DNA of 64,000 nucleotides from CAYOZN01 sp964408455 (GTDB lineage Bacteria; Planctomycetota; Phycisphaerae; UBA1845; UTPLA1). Positions 43,451-52,248 of this stretch are shown piece after piece. Below the pieces are notes generated by a model that saw only the letters and a program-made list of their open reading frames with translations, did not search any database and had not been told where the DNA came from. Position 1 is the stretch's first letter, and the number at the start of each line of letters is the position of its first letter. A program made the position numbers and the translations under genes. The stretch spans positions 1-64,000 of the forward strand of contig CAYOZN010000007.1 of assembly GCA_964408455.1 (NCBI GenBank). Reading direction: 5' to 3'.

Positions 43451-44638
43451 ATGACTACCCGCGCCCCAGCAGCCGCCATAACTCCCGACCTGTACGACTT
43501 TTATAACGTACGCTCTCTGCTGAGTGAGGACGAGCGGCAGATTCAGGATGCCGTCGCCCGCTTCGTCGATGAGAAGGTGCTGCCCGTCATCGGCCAGGCA
43601 TTCGAGGACCACCGCTTTCCGAAGGAACTGGTCCCGGAGATCGCCTCGCTGGGTCTATTGGGCTGCAACATCGACGGCTACGACTGTGCCGGCCTGAATA
43701 ATGTCTGCTACGGCCTCATCTGCCAGGAGCTGGAGCGCGGCGACTCGGGCGTGCGCAGCTTCGTGTCCGTCCAGGGCAGCCTCTGCATGTACCCGATCCT
43801 GACGTACGGCAGCGAGGAACAGCGTCAGAGCTGGCTGCCGCGGATGGCCCGCGGCGAGACCATCGGCTGCTTCGGCCTGACCGAACCGGATGGCGGCAGC
43901 GATCCCGGCACGATGAAGACCACGGCCGTGAGGAAGGGCGGCGACTGGATTCTCAACGGCGCCAAGATGTGGATCACCAACGGCACCATTGCCGACCTCG
44001 CCATCGTGTGGGCGATGACGGACGAGGGCGTCCGCGGGTTCATCGTCGAGAAGGACATGGCGGGCTACACGACGCGGGACATCCTGCGCAAGTTCAGCCT
44101 CCGCGCCAGCGTGACGAGCGAGCTGTTCTTCGACAACGTCCGCGTGCCGGAGGCGAACCTTTTGCCCGAGGCCCGCGGGCTCAAGGCCCCGCTCTCGTGC
44201 CTGACGCAGGCGCGTTACGGCATCGCGTGGGGCGGCATCGGCGCCGCCATCGCCAGCTATCGAGAGGCGCTGGAGTTCGCGAAGATTCGCGTGGTCTTCG
44301 GCAAGCCCATTTCGCAGACGCAGACCATTCAGCGCCGATTTGCCGACATGTGCCGCCGCATCACCACTGCCCAGCTTCTGGCGCTTCAGCTAGGCCGCAT
44401 GAAGGATGATGGCACGATGCACCACTCGCAGGTCAGCCTGGCGAAGTGGAACAACGTGCGGATGGCGCTGGACGTGGCGCGGGATGCCCGCGACATCCTC
44501 GGCGCCGGCGGCATCAGCATCGAGTGCAGCCCGATCCGCCACATGCTGAACATGGAAAGCGTGATCACGTACGAGGGGACGGAGACGATCCACGAGCTGA
44601 TTGTGGGCAGCCAGCTGTGCGGATCGCAGGCGTTTTAG
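43451..44638 (+). CDS. gcdH: Acyl-CoA dehydrogenase, glutaryl-CoA dehydrogenase-like
   Basis: FAD enzyme that oxidises acyl-CoA. 395 residues: the N-terminal helical domain (LSEDERQIQDAVARFVDEKVLPVI), CFGLTEPDGGSDPGTMKT (FAD/CoA signature 1), KMWITNGTIADLAIVWA, and KFSLRASVTSELFFDNVRVPE, where the Arg matches glutaryl-CoA dehydrogenases. The catalytic Glu lies in TYEGTETIHELIVG near the C-terminus. Glutaryl-CoA dehydrogenase acts in lysine/tryptophan breakdown, which would fit the upstream saccharopine-dehydrogenase-like gene, but other short-chain substrates are possible. An ETF gene is not nearby. Confidence 0.87.
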   Translation: MTTRAPAAAITPDLYDFYNVRSLLSEDERQIQDAVARFVDEKVLPVIGQAFEDHRFPKELVPEIASLGLLGCNIDGYDCAGLNNVCYGLICQELERGDSGVRSFVSVQGSLCMYPILTYGSEEQRQSWLPRMARGETIGCFGLTEPDGGSDPGTMKTTAVRKGGDWILNGAKMWITNGTIADLAIVWAMTDEGVRGFIVEKDMAGYTTRDILRKFSLRASVTSELFFDNVRVPEANLLPEARGLKAPLSCLTQARYGIAWGGIGAAIASYREALEFAKIRVVFGKPISQTQTIQRRFADMCRRITTAQLLALQLGRMKDDGTMHHSQVSLAKWNNVRMALDVARDARDILGAGGISIECSPIRHMLNMESVITYEGTETIHELIVGSQLCGSQAF

Positions 44639-44694
44639 CGGATTGAGGCTCGGGTGAGGCAATTGCGTCGCTCGATTTTCCGCGAGCTGCGGAC

Positions 44695-45066
44695 ATGCAG
44701 GATGATGACTCCATCCCGACGCTGACGTATAGCCCGCCCGTGCCGCACCGCGCCGACCAACTGCTCAATGGAGCGCTGGCATTCAGTGCGTTGGTGTCAT
44801 TCGGCGCGGCCCTGAATGACGGGCTTGTGTACACAAGTAACGTGGGGAGTCGATGCGGTACACCGCAGGCCAGCGCTGAGACGCTTGTCTGGATCACGGC
44901 GCTGCCCGGGCTGCTGTTTTGCCTGGCTGCGCTGATGGCGGCGATTCTGGCCAACAGGTTTCATGGAATTCGTCTGCCACTTCGGCTGATTTTGATCTGC
45001 ACGGCATTCCAGGGCCTGTGCATGCTGTCGCCGATGATCTGGCAGTGGCGAAGCGATTGGTGGTGA
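44695..45066 (+). CDS. Hypothetical small membrane protein
   Basis: 123 residues with three hydrophobic segments (about 25-45, 65-86 and 95-117). Not recognised. The ATG at 44695 follows the dehydrogenase stop by 56 bases. Its stop is 17 bases before the stop of the convergent protease gene. Confidence 0.5.
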   Translation: MQDDDSIPTLTYSPPVPHRADQLLNGALAFSALVSFGAALNDGLVYTSNVGSRCGTPQASAETLVWITALPGLLFCLAALMAAILANRFHGIRLPLRLILICTAFQGLCMLSPMIWQWRSDWW

Positions 45067-45083
45067 TTGCGGATGCGTAGGGT

Positions 45084-46091
45084 TCAACCGGGAAATGCCC
45101 TCGGCTTGGCAGCGTCAAGGCCATTGGCGGAATCGCGGTCGTCCGCCGCAACCGGCTGCCCACTCGCCTCCAGCCCCATCGCCGATGGAACATACCAGGC
45201 AACCAGCGGCGCGTACTTCGAACAGAGCGGGCAGAGCATCTTCTCATGCACCCGCCCGCATTTGGGGCACTGCCCTCGACAGGCGAATACATCGAGCGGT
45301 TTGCCGCATTTGCAATTCCAGATCTCCAGCTGAGGGGCGTGCTCGCCGCAATTCGGGCAGATCACATTCGGATAACGCGGCGCCCGCGCTACGCGGGCCA
45401 TGGTGCGCGCAACCATCAGCCCGCCCGAGCACGTCATGATCGTGAAGATCGCAATCAGCATCAGCCACCATTCGCCCGCCGTCAGTGCCGCGACGAAGCC
45501 GACCACCGACGCGATCAGGCCGATGGATGCCGCGATGCTCAGGCTGCGATGGGGGCCCATCGCAAACCACAATAGCGCCCGCAGAATTTGTCCGCCGTCC
45601 AGTGGATAGATGGGCAGCAGGTTGAAGAGGAGCAGGCCCAGGTTGATGAGGGCCATCGTTTCAAGATAAAAGCCCAGGTCCGGCGGCGCCTGTGGGAACA
45701 GCAGCGGCGCGGCGTAAAGCACCGCCAACGTCACCGGAATAAGCGCCACGTTTACCAGCGGCCCCGCCGCGATGCTCCACAGCACCGGCCACGGTCTCTG
45801 CGGCGGATCAACGAACGCCGCCCCGCCCAGCGGCCACAGCAGGATGCGATCGGCCTGCCCGCCCACGCTGCGGCAGGCCAGCGAATGGCCGAACTCGTGC
45901 AGCAGCACGATGCCGAACAGCGACAGGTACTCCAGCACATTCCAGAACAAGTGGTTGTACGCGTCGCTGCGGTATCGTACTTCGATGACCGCCACCACCA
46001 GCCACGCCCAGTGCACGAAGACCGTGATGCCGAACACCCGGAAGAGCGGCATGGCGCCTGCCATTCGTGCTGGTTGTGCAGGTTCACTCAT
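45084..46091 (-). CDS. M50 (site-2-protease-like) membrane metalloprotease with C-terminal zinc ribbons
   Basis: 335 residues. Zinc-binding HEFGH at 65-69 in the second membrane helix, NLLPIYPLDGGQ (about 157-168) supplying the third ligand Asp, and about six helices in all. After residue 240 a cytosolic tail carries CPNC, CKC, CPKC and CPLC pairs, consistent with about two rubredoxin-like zinc ribbons. The protease cuts substrates within the membrane, commonly anti-sigma factors or signal peptides. No CBS or PDZ domain. The substrate is not indicated by the neighbours. Confidence 0.87.
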   Translation of the reverse strand: MSEPAQPARMAGAMPLFRVFGITVFVHWAWLVVAVIEVRYRSDAYNHLFWNVLEYLSLFGIVLLHEFGHSLACRSVGGQADRILLWPLGGAAFVDPPQRPWPVLWSIAAGPLVNVALIPVTLAVLYAAPLLFPQAPPDLGFYLETMALINLGLLLFNLLPIYPLDGGQILRALLWFAMGPHRSLSIAASIGLIASVVGFVAALTAGEWWLMLIAIFTIMTCSGGLMVARTMARVARAPRYPNVICPNCGEHAPQLEIWNCKCGKPLDVFACRGQCPKCGRVHEKMLCPLCSKYAPLVAWYVPSAMGLEASGQPVAADDRDSANGLDAAKPRAFPG

Positions 46092-46168
46092 CTGGCCGCG
46101 ATTATAGCCGCGGGGGCGTCGTCGCGCACCGGCACATTTGCGAATCCCCGTCGCGCTCAGCTATCTTC

Positions 46169-48460
46169 ATGCCCATGTCCACCTTCAACCGCGCCGACGT
46201 GGTCGACAAGAATTTCATCGCGCTCGTGAAGAACTGGAGCGAAGGCCCCGCATCCGCGGCCGGCTTCGATCGGCCCCTTCGCGACGGCTCGTCCATGACC
46301 GGCCGCGACGCCGTCGAACTCTTCGAATCGCAAATGACAGTGCGACATCTCGATCTCATCGCCCGCGTCCTGCGCGCCAGAAACGCCGCGTTCTATACCA
46401 TCGGCAGCGCCGGCCACGAGGCCAATGCCGTCGTCGGTCGTCTCACGCGACACACCGATCCGGCCTTCCTGCACTATCGCAGCGCCGGCTTCATGGTCGA
46501 GCGCGCCCGCCACGTCCCCGGCATCGACATCGTCTATGACACCGTTCTGTCACAGGCCGCCAGCGCCGACGATCCGATCGCCAACGGCCGGCACAAGGTG
46601 TGGGGCTCGCGGCCGATGTGGGTGCTGCCGCAGACCAGCACCATCGCCAGCCAGTTGCCCAAGGCCGTCGGCGCCGCGATCGCCATCCGCCGTGCGAAGC
46701 AAATCGGCCTGCCGCTGCCGATTCCGGCCGACAGCATCGTGGTGTGCAGCTTCGGGGATGCCAGCACGAACCACTCGACCGCACAGGGTGCCTTTAATGC
46801 GGCACGCTGGGCGGCCTACCAGCAGCTCCCCACCCCCGTTCTCTTCGTCTGCGAGGACAATGGCATCGGCATCAGCGTCCGCACGCCGCCGGGCTGGATC
46901 GAGGCCAACTTTGGCCAGGCGAAGGGGCTGAAGTATTTCCGCGCCGACGGCTTGGACCTGCCGGATGCGTTCGACGTGACGCGCGAAGCGGTCGACTACT
47001 GCCGTAAGCACCGCATGCCGACCTTCCTGCATCTCAAGTGCATCCGCATGCTCGGCCACGCCGGCACCGACTTCGAGCCCGCCTATCACAGTCTCGATGA
47101 GATCGCGGCGGTGGAGGCCCGCGACCCGCTGCTCAGCTCGGCGAAGCTGGTGCTGGGGCATGGCCTCATGACGCCGGTCGAGGTCCTCGACCGGTACGAA
47201 GCCCTGCGCGCCCGAACCATGGCCGCCGCCGACAAGGCAGTGTCGCGCCCGCGGCTCTCGTCGCGGGAGGAGATCCTGCGGCCGCTCGCCCCGTTTCATC
47301 CCGGCAAAGTCGCCGCCGAGGCGGCGCGCACCGTGGAGCGCGAGCGCCGCATCGGGATCTTCGGCGGCGAGGCAAAGCTGCCCGAGGCCCTCGGCCCGCG
47401 TCATCTCGCCGTCAATATCAACAGCGCCCTGTTCGATCTGATGATCAAGTATCCCGAGATGATGGTCTTCGGCGAGGATGTGGCCCAGAAAGGCGGCGTC
47501 TATTACGTCACGGCAGGGCTGCACAAGACCTTTAAGGCGGCGCGATGCTTCAACACGCTGCTGGACGAGCAGACCATCCTCGGCCTGGCCCAGGGGGCCG
47601 GCACCATGGGGCTGCTGCCGTTCCCCGAGATTCAATACCTCGCCTACTTTCACAACGCCTGCGACCAGATTCGCGGCGAGGCCTGCTCGCTCCAGTTCTT
47701 CTCAAACGACCAGTTCCGCAACCCGATGGTCATCCGCATTGCTTCGCTGGCCTATCAGAAGGGCTTTGGCGGCCACTTCCACAACGACAACAGCTTCACC
47801 GCTTTGCGCGATATCCCCGGCCTGGTGATCGCGTGTCCCTCGCGCGGCGATGATGCCGCCGCCATGCTGCGCACCTGCGCGGCGCTTGCTCATGTCGATG
47901 GCCGCGTCGTCGCATTCCTGGAGCCGATCGCCCTGTACATGACGAAGGACCTCTATGCCGATGGCGACGGTCAGTGGCAGTTTGCCTATCCCGCGCCCGA
48001 TGCCGCCATCCCGCTCGGCGAGATAAGGGTGTACAGCGAGGATGCGGATGATCTGCTGATCGTCACCTTCGGCAATGGCGTGTTGTTCTCGTTGCGTGCC
48101 GCGCGCCGCCTTCGTGAGGAGCACGGTCTGAGCGTCCGCGTCCTCGACATCCGCTGGCTGGCCCCGATCAATCACGACGAGATTGCCCGGCAGGCCGGCG
48201 GGTTTGATCGCGTGCTGGTGGTGGACGAAGGCCGGCAGAGCGGCGGCATTTCCGAGGCGATCATCACGGGGCTGGTCGAGCGGATGGAGCGGGAAAGCCT
48301 GCCGCAGATTCGCCGCGTGGTCGGCGACGATACGTATATTCCCCTCGGACCGGCGGCCAATCTCGTGCTGCCGGGCGAGGAAGATGTCGTTCGGATGGCA
48401 TTGGAAATGGTCGGGCAGGCGGCCGCCCGGCGCCCGGCGCGGCGAAAGGTGCGGACCTGA
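46169..48460 (+). CDS. 2-oxoacid dehydrogenase E1 component, fused alpha and beta subunits
   Basis: 763 residues. Residues 1-390 are an E1-alpha: YTIGSAGHEANAVVGRL, thiamine-diphosphate motif GDAST...CEDNGIGIS (196-236). Residues about 400-763 are an E1-beta: VNINSALFDLMIKYPEMMVFGEDVAQKGGVYYVT, then DIPGLVIACPS and the C-terminal VLDIRWLAPINHDEI and VVDEGRQSGG. The pattern fits branched-chain 2-oxoacid dehydrogenases. E2 and E3 genes are not adjacent. The ATG at 46169 was chosen, with 46175 also possible. The decarboxylase feeds acyl groups to lipoylated E2. Confidence 0.9.
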   Translation: MPMSTFNRADVVDKNFIALVKNWSEGPASAAGFDRPLRDGSSMTGRDAVELFESQMTVRHLDLIARVLRARNAAFYTIGSAGHEANAVVGRLTRHTDPAFLHYRSAGFMVERARHVPGIDIVYDTVLSQAASADDPIANGRHKVWGSRPMWVLPQTSTIASQLPKAVGAAIAIRRAKQIGLPLPIPADSIVVCSFGDASTNHSTAQGAFNAARWAAYQQLPTPVLFVCEDNGIGISVRTPPGWIEANFGQAKGLKYFRADGLDLPDAFDVTREAVDYCRKHRMPTFLHLKCIRMLGHAGTDFEPAYHSLDEIAAVEARDPLLSSAKLVLGHGLMTPVEVLDRYEALRARTMAAADKAVSRPRLSSREEILRPLAPFHPGKVAAEAARTVERERRIGIFGGEAKLPEALGPRHLAVNINSALFDLMIKYPEMMVFGEDVAQKGGVYYVTAGLHKTFKAARCFNTLLDEQTILGLAQGAGTMGLLPFPEIQYLAYFHNACDQIRGEACSLQFFSNDQFRNPMVIRIASLAYQKGFGGHFHNDNSFTALRDIPGLVIACPSRGDDAAAMLRTCAALAHVDGRVVAFLEPIALYMTKDLYADGDGQWQFAYPAPDAAIPLGEIRVYSEDADDLLIVTFGNGVLFSLRAARRLREEHGLSVRVLDIRWLAPINHDEIARQAGGFDRVLVVDEGRQSGGISEAIITGLVERMERESLPQIRRVVGDDTYIPLGPAANLVLPGEEDVVRMALEMVGQAAARRPARRKVRT

Positions 48461-48464
48461 TCGC

Positions 48465-50381
48465 CTACGAGCCCCGCGCCCGTCGTGCCGCCGGGGCGGT
48501 CTGCGGGAACAGCGTCACGTCCTTGTCATTCTCGCCGGGGATGCGGATCAATTCTTCAAAGCCGGGCTTCGAGCGCAGCTTCAGCAGCTCCGGCGATCGC
48601 CCCGCGCGCAGCGCATATTCCGGATCGATCTGGACAGCCGCCGCCAGGTGCCGTCGCGCATGCTCCGGCACTTCGTTGGCCGCCCAGGCGATGGCCAGGC
48701 CCAGGTGTGCCATCGCATCGTTGCGCTGCCGCAGCGCCTCCTGAAATTCCCCCCGGGCCGACGCAAAACGCTCCACCTTCAGATATGCATTCCCCAGGCC
48801 CAGCCGGATGCTCGCCGATTCCGGCGCCAGATCGCGTGCGCGCTCGAAATAGCCGATCGCCTCCTCGGTCTCTCCCATGCGGGCCAGTGCCACGCCCAGG
48901 TTCTGAAGGCACTCGATCCATTGAGCGTCGGATGCGAGTGCCTTGCGCAGCGGTGCAATGGCCTCGGCACTTCGCGAAGCGGGATGCAGAAGCAGGGCCG
49001 TCCCCAGGTAAAATTGCGTGCCGGCATGTTCCGGCGCCACGCGAACCGCCTCCTGCGCCGCAAGCAGCGCCGCGTCCAGATCGCTCTCCTCGATGTACGC
49101 CTCCACCAGGCCGATATGCCCGTAAGGCCACGTCGGAAACAGTGCGACCGTCCGCTGAAACAGCGTCAGCGTCGATTGCCAGTCGAGCGTCAGATTGAAC
49201 GATTGCACCGCCAGGATCGGCAGCACGCAGCCCGTCAGGATCGCCGACCACCGCCCCCATACGCGCTGAAAGATGTGCCGCTTGCCGCCCAGCCATGCCG
49301 CCGCCGCGATGATCGGTACCAGCAGCACCGGGTAGAGATAGTGATCCCCCAGCAGGCGCTCGGCATAGACCGCGTCCATCGCCGCCGGCAACAGCAGGAT
49401 CGTCGCGCCGGCGAGCGCCACGAACAGGGCCCGATAATACACGAAGGACCAGGCGATCGCCGCGGCAAGCAATACGCATATCCCGGCATCGAACCAGCCC
49501 CCCAGCGGCACCGCCGCCACCGTCGTCTCGATCGGCTGGAACGGCGTCATGCGCACCGGCGCGACGAGCCGCGCCACCAGCGAGGCCAGCGTATGCGACA
49601 CCACTTCCACGCCGCCCGAGTCGACGGCCGGTCGCGCCACGCTCCGGTTCAAAAGGTGTACCGCGGCGGCGGCCATCGCCGCCAGAAAGGCCGGCAGTTT
49701 CTCCACCAGCGGCGCCCAGCCACTGCGGTTGAGCGGCCATACGTCGAGCATCAGGAATATGACCGGCAGCACCGCGAAGACCGGCCGGCACAGAATGGCT
49801 CCGATGAAACACAACGTCGCGGGTACGATCCAGTATGGCTTTGCGCCGCCGCGCATCTGAAGATAGTTGGCGATGGCGAGTAGCGCAAACGTCGTGCCCA
49901 GCAGCGTCATGCGCTGGCTCACGGACGCGATGGTCTCCACCTGGGCGGGATGCAGCGCGAACAGCAGTGCCAGAAGGATGGCCCAGGTGCGGCTGCCGGA
50001 AAGCTGCTTCACCAGCGCCAGCACGATCAGCGTGTTGGCGATGTGCAGGGCGAGATTCGTCAGGTGGAACTGGTATGCCGCCGTCCGCCAGTCCGACGTG
50101 AGCCGCGCATCGAGCATCAGCGACAGGAAGGCCAGCGGCTGATACACGCCGCCCGTCTGGTCGTAGGCGAAGACCGACTTGACGCCGAACAGCCAGCCGG
50201 CATGCTCCCAATGATCGGACCACGTTCGCGCCAGGCGCACGGCCTGCCGGTCATCCGCCGCGACCAGGCCCGCCGTCAGCACGTGATACAGCACGCCGCC
50301 GACGACCAGCGTGACGGCAACGGACGCGAGAAACGACACGAGTCCGGGCGAGAGTCGATTCTGTCGAGCGGCGCTGGGCAT
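48465..50381 (-). CDS. Polytopic membrane protein with C-terminal TPR repeats
   Basis: 638 residues. About ten membrane helices fill 1-400. VYQPLAFLSLMLD and FHLTNLALHIANTLIV early on, followed by LLFALHPAQVETIASVSQRMTLL, are characteristic of TMTC-like/PMT-related GT-C membrane proteins. Residues 420-600 are TPR repeats (AEAIAPLRKALASDAQWIECLQNLGVALARMGETEEAIGYFERARDLAPES). Possibly a membrane glycosyltransferase, though the donor-binding acidic motif is not clear. Convergent with the E1 gene, four bases apart. Confidence 0.75.
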   Translation of the reverse strand: MPSAARQNRLSPGLVSFLASVAVTLVVGGVLYHVLTAGLVAADDRQAVRLARTWSDHWEHAGWLFGVKSVFAYDQTGGVYQPLAFLSLMLDARLTSDWRTAAYQFHLTNLALHIANTLIVLALVKQLSGSRTWAILLALLFALHPAQVETIASVSQRMTLLGTTFALLAIANYLQMRGGAKPYWIVPATLCFIGAILCRPVFAVLPVIFLMLDVWPLNRSGWAPLVEKLPAFLAAMAAAAVHLLNRSVARPAVDSGGVEVVSHTLASLVARLVAPVRMTPFQPIETTVAAVPLGGWFDAGICVLLAAAIAWSFVYYRALFVALAGATILLLPAAMDAVYAERLLGDHYLYPVLLVPIIAAAAWLGGKRHIFQRVWGRWSAILTGCVLPILAVQSFNLTLDWQSTLTLFQRTVALFPTWPYGHIGLVEAYIEESDLDAALLAAQEAVRVAPEHAGTQFYLGTALLLHPASRSAEAIAPLRKALASDAQWIECLQNLGVALARMGETEEAIGYFERARDLAPESASIRLGLGNAYLKVERFASARGEFQEALRQRNDAMAHLGLAIAWAANEVPEHARRHLAAAVQIDPEYALRAGRSPELLKLRSKPGFEELIRIPGENDKDVTLFPQTAPAARRARGS

Positions 50382-50701
50382 GGGTGTGTAAAGAAAAAAC
50401 GAGTCGCGCGGACGACTAACGGAACAATGCCGCGAAACGGACGCTCTCCCCAGAATGTCAGAGCGCGGCGCAGCGATCCCGTCTCATCGTCGCGCGACTC
50501 GTTGTGCGAGGGGACGCGGTCGGTTTGTCGTTTGCCGCGGCCCGCGGGGAACCGGCCGGTTTCAGAGTTGCCCGAAGTATGAGACGCCGGCCCGATGACT
50601 TCGATTGCTTTGCAGGGCCAGCCCATCTTCAGACGTGTGAACGCCAGCCGTTCTGATCATGGATTGTAACGATTTATCGCGCTGCCTACAATCGGCCGTT
50701 C
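50382..50701. other. Divergent region between the TPR membrane gene and surE
   Basis: 320 bases with no credible gene. The only clear signals are the surE promoter (50664-50692) and several direct GCGCGAC/GTCGCGCG motifs around 50406 and 50490. Confidence 0.45.
50664..50692 (+). promoter_or_regulatory. surE promoter, nearly leaderless
   Basis: TTGTAA (50664-50669), a 17-base spacer and TACAAT (50687-50692). Only nine bases separate the -10 box from the ATG at 50702, so the transcript should begin within a few bases of the start codon. No Shine-Dalgarno sequence can fit. Confidence 0.6.
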
Positions 50702-51478
50702 ATGCGAATTCTGCTCACCAACGACGACGGTATCTTTGCACCGGGTCTGCTCGAATTCTATCGCGAGTTGGTCAAGTTTGCCGACGTGGCCGTCGTCGCC
50801 CCCGAAGGCGTGCAGTCCGGCGGTTCCCACGCCATCACCATCCGCCATCCCGTGCTCTGGCGGACGGTTCCGGTCGGCGACCTTTTCCGCGGCACCAGCG
50901 TCGAAGGCACGCCGGCCGACTGCGTCAAGCTTGCGCTGCACTCACTCCTGTCCGAAAAGCCTGATCTGGTGGTTTCCGGAATCAACGCCGGCCTGAATAC
51001 CGGCATTCACGTCCTGTATTCCGGCACCGTCGCCGCCGCGATCGAGGCATCGATCCACGGTTGCCCGGCTGTGGCCGTTTCCTTTGAGCTGTATCGCGAC
51101 ATGGATTTTTCCGCGGCGGCCCGAATTGCGTGCCGCCTCATGGAGAAGATCGGCGAAGCGGGGTTCCGCCCCGGCACGGTCTATAACATCAACATCCCCG
51201 AGCTGAAGCCCGGCCGGCCACTGGGGGTGCGCGTCGCTCCGCAGTCTACCTCCCCCATGATCGAGCGTATTGAGCGCCGGGCCGATCCCGGCGGCCGCGA
51301 GTATTACTGGCTGACCGGTGATTTCAAAAACATCGGCAACGAGAACGACACCGATCGCCACGCGATTTCGGAGGGCTACATCGTCGTCACGCCGCTGCAC
51401 TTCGATCTGACCGAGGCGGCATTAATGAGGACGATGCAGGACTGGCAGTGGCCGGAATTGGATGAGCCGATCGGCTGA
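50702..51478 (+). CDS. surE: 5'/3'-nucleotidase SurE
   Basis: Metal-dependent phosphatase that removes phosphate from nucleoside 5'- and 3'-monophosphates, linked to stationary-phase survival. 258 residues: MRILLTNDDG with metal-binding DD (8-9), VAPEGVQSGGSHAIT, GTPADCVKLAL, VVSGINAGLNTGIHVLYSGTVAAAIEA and VYNINIPE. In E. coli surE precedes pcm and rpoS; here it stands alone. Confidence 0.95.
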   Translation: MRILLTNDDGIFAPGLLEFYRELVKFADVAVVAPEGVQSGGSHAITIRHPVLWRTVPVGDLFRGTSVEGTPADCVKLALHSLLSEKPDLVVSGINAGLNTGIHVLYSGTVAAAIEASIHGCPAVAVSFELYRDMDFSAAARIACRLMEKIGEAGFRPGTVYNINIPELKPGRPLGVRVAPQSTSPMIERIERRADPGGREYYWLTGDFKNIGNENDTDRHAISEGYIVVTPLHFDLTEAALMRTMQDWQWPELDEPIG

Positions 51479-51571
51479 GAAACTTTGCCCGCCCCCCGGG
51501 TCGACCCGGCGTTCGATGACACGTGAATGGTAGTTCCGCCGCGACGCTGGGATGCCTCGCCTCGCGACGCC

Positions 51572-52180
51572 TCACCGTCGCAACTCGTTCATGCTCGAGA
51601 TTTCGCGAAAGTCGATCATCTCCGGCCGGACGGCGACGATCGACCACGCGGTGCCTTCGCGGACCCATTCGATCCGCCAGGTGCCGATGTGCTCGGCGCC
51701 CGCTTCGCCGCCGACCCGCACCGTCGCGCTGGCGGTCAGTCGCATCGTGGCGGCATCGCCGTCAACTTCGACATTGCGCCTGCGGAGGCGCGTATCGCGG
51801 ATGTCGAGCCACTCGAGCCAGCCGTCGAGTTGCCGGCTGAATCCCTCGTAATCGACACCGTCGCACTGGTAGGACCGCGAGAAGATTGCCCGCGCTGCGG
51901 CGGCGTCTTCCTCCTCGATGGCGGCCACCAGCAAGTCCAGCCGCGCGAGAATCCGCTCCTGCTGCGTCACCACCAGCGACTGCACGACGAAGAGCAGTGG
52001 AATGCCAATCAGAAGGCACCACAGCGAACGCCGCCGCCACGCCTCCCGCTCCATCCGCTGCCGCGCAAAGAGGACCGCGCCCGCTGCAACGAAACAGAAA
52101 ACCCCGAGCCAGAGCGGACTTTCGAAAAACACGCGGCTGATGGCACGCTCCTCGCGATCGGACCCGATCCCGGCGGCCAT
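51572..52180 (-). CDS. Membrane protein with SnoaL-like C-terminal domain
   Basis: 202 residues: two membrane helices (about 22-42 and 52-70) followed by an alpha+beta domain (RILARLDLLVAAIEEEDAAAARAIFS, VEVDGDAATMRLTASATV, TWRIEWVREGTAWSIVAVRPE) with the cone-like pattern of SnoaL/NTF2-type proteins. Function unknown. Downstream of the sod gene on the same strand after 68 bases. Confidence 0.65.
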   Translation of the reverse strand: MAAGIGSDREERAISRVFFESPLWLGVFCFVAAGAVLFARQRMEREAWRRRSLWCLLIGIPLLFVVQSLVVTQQERILARLDLLVAAIEEEDAAAARAIFSRSYQCDGVDYEGFSRQLDGWLEWLDIRDTRLRRRNVEVDGDAATMRLTASATVRVGGEAGAEHIGTWRIEWVREGTAWSIVAVRPEMIDFREISSMNELRR

Positions 52181-52248
52181 GCCCGCGACGAGCTTGCCGG
52201 CCGCACGGCCCTGGTCATCGTTAACGGCGTGCCTCGTGCCGGCTCACG

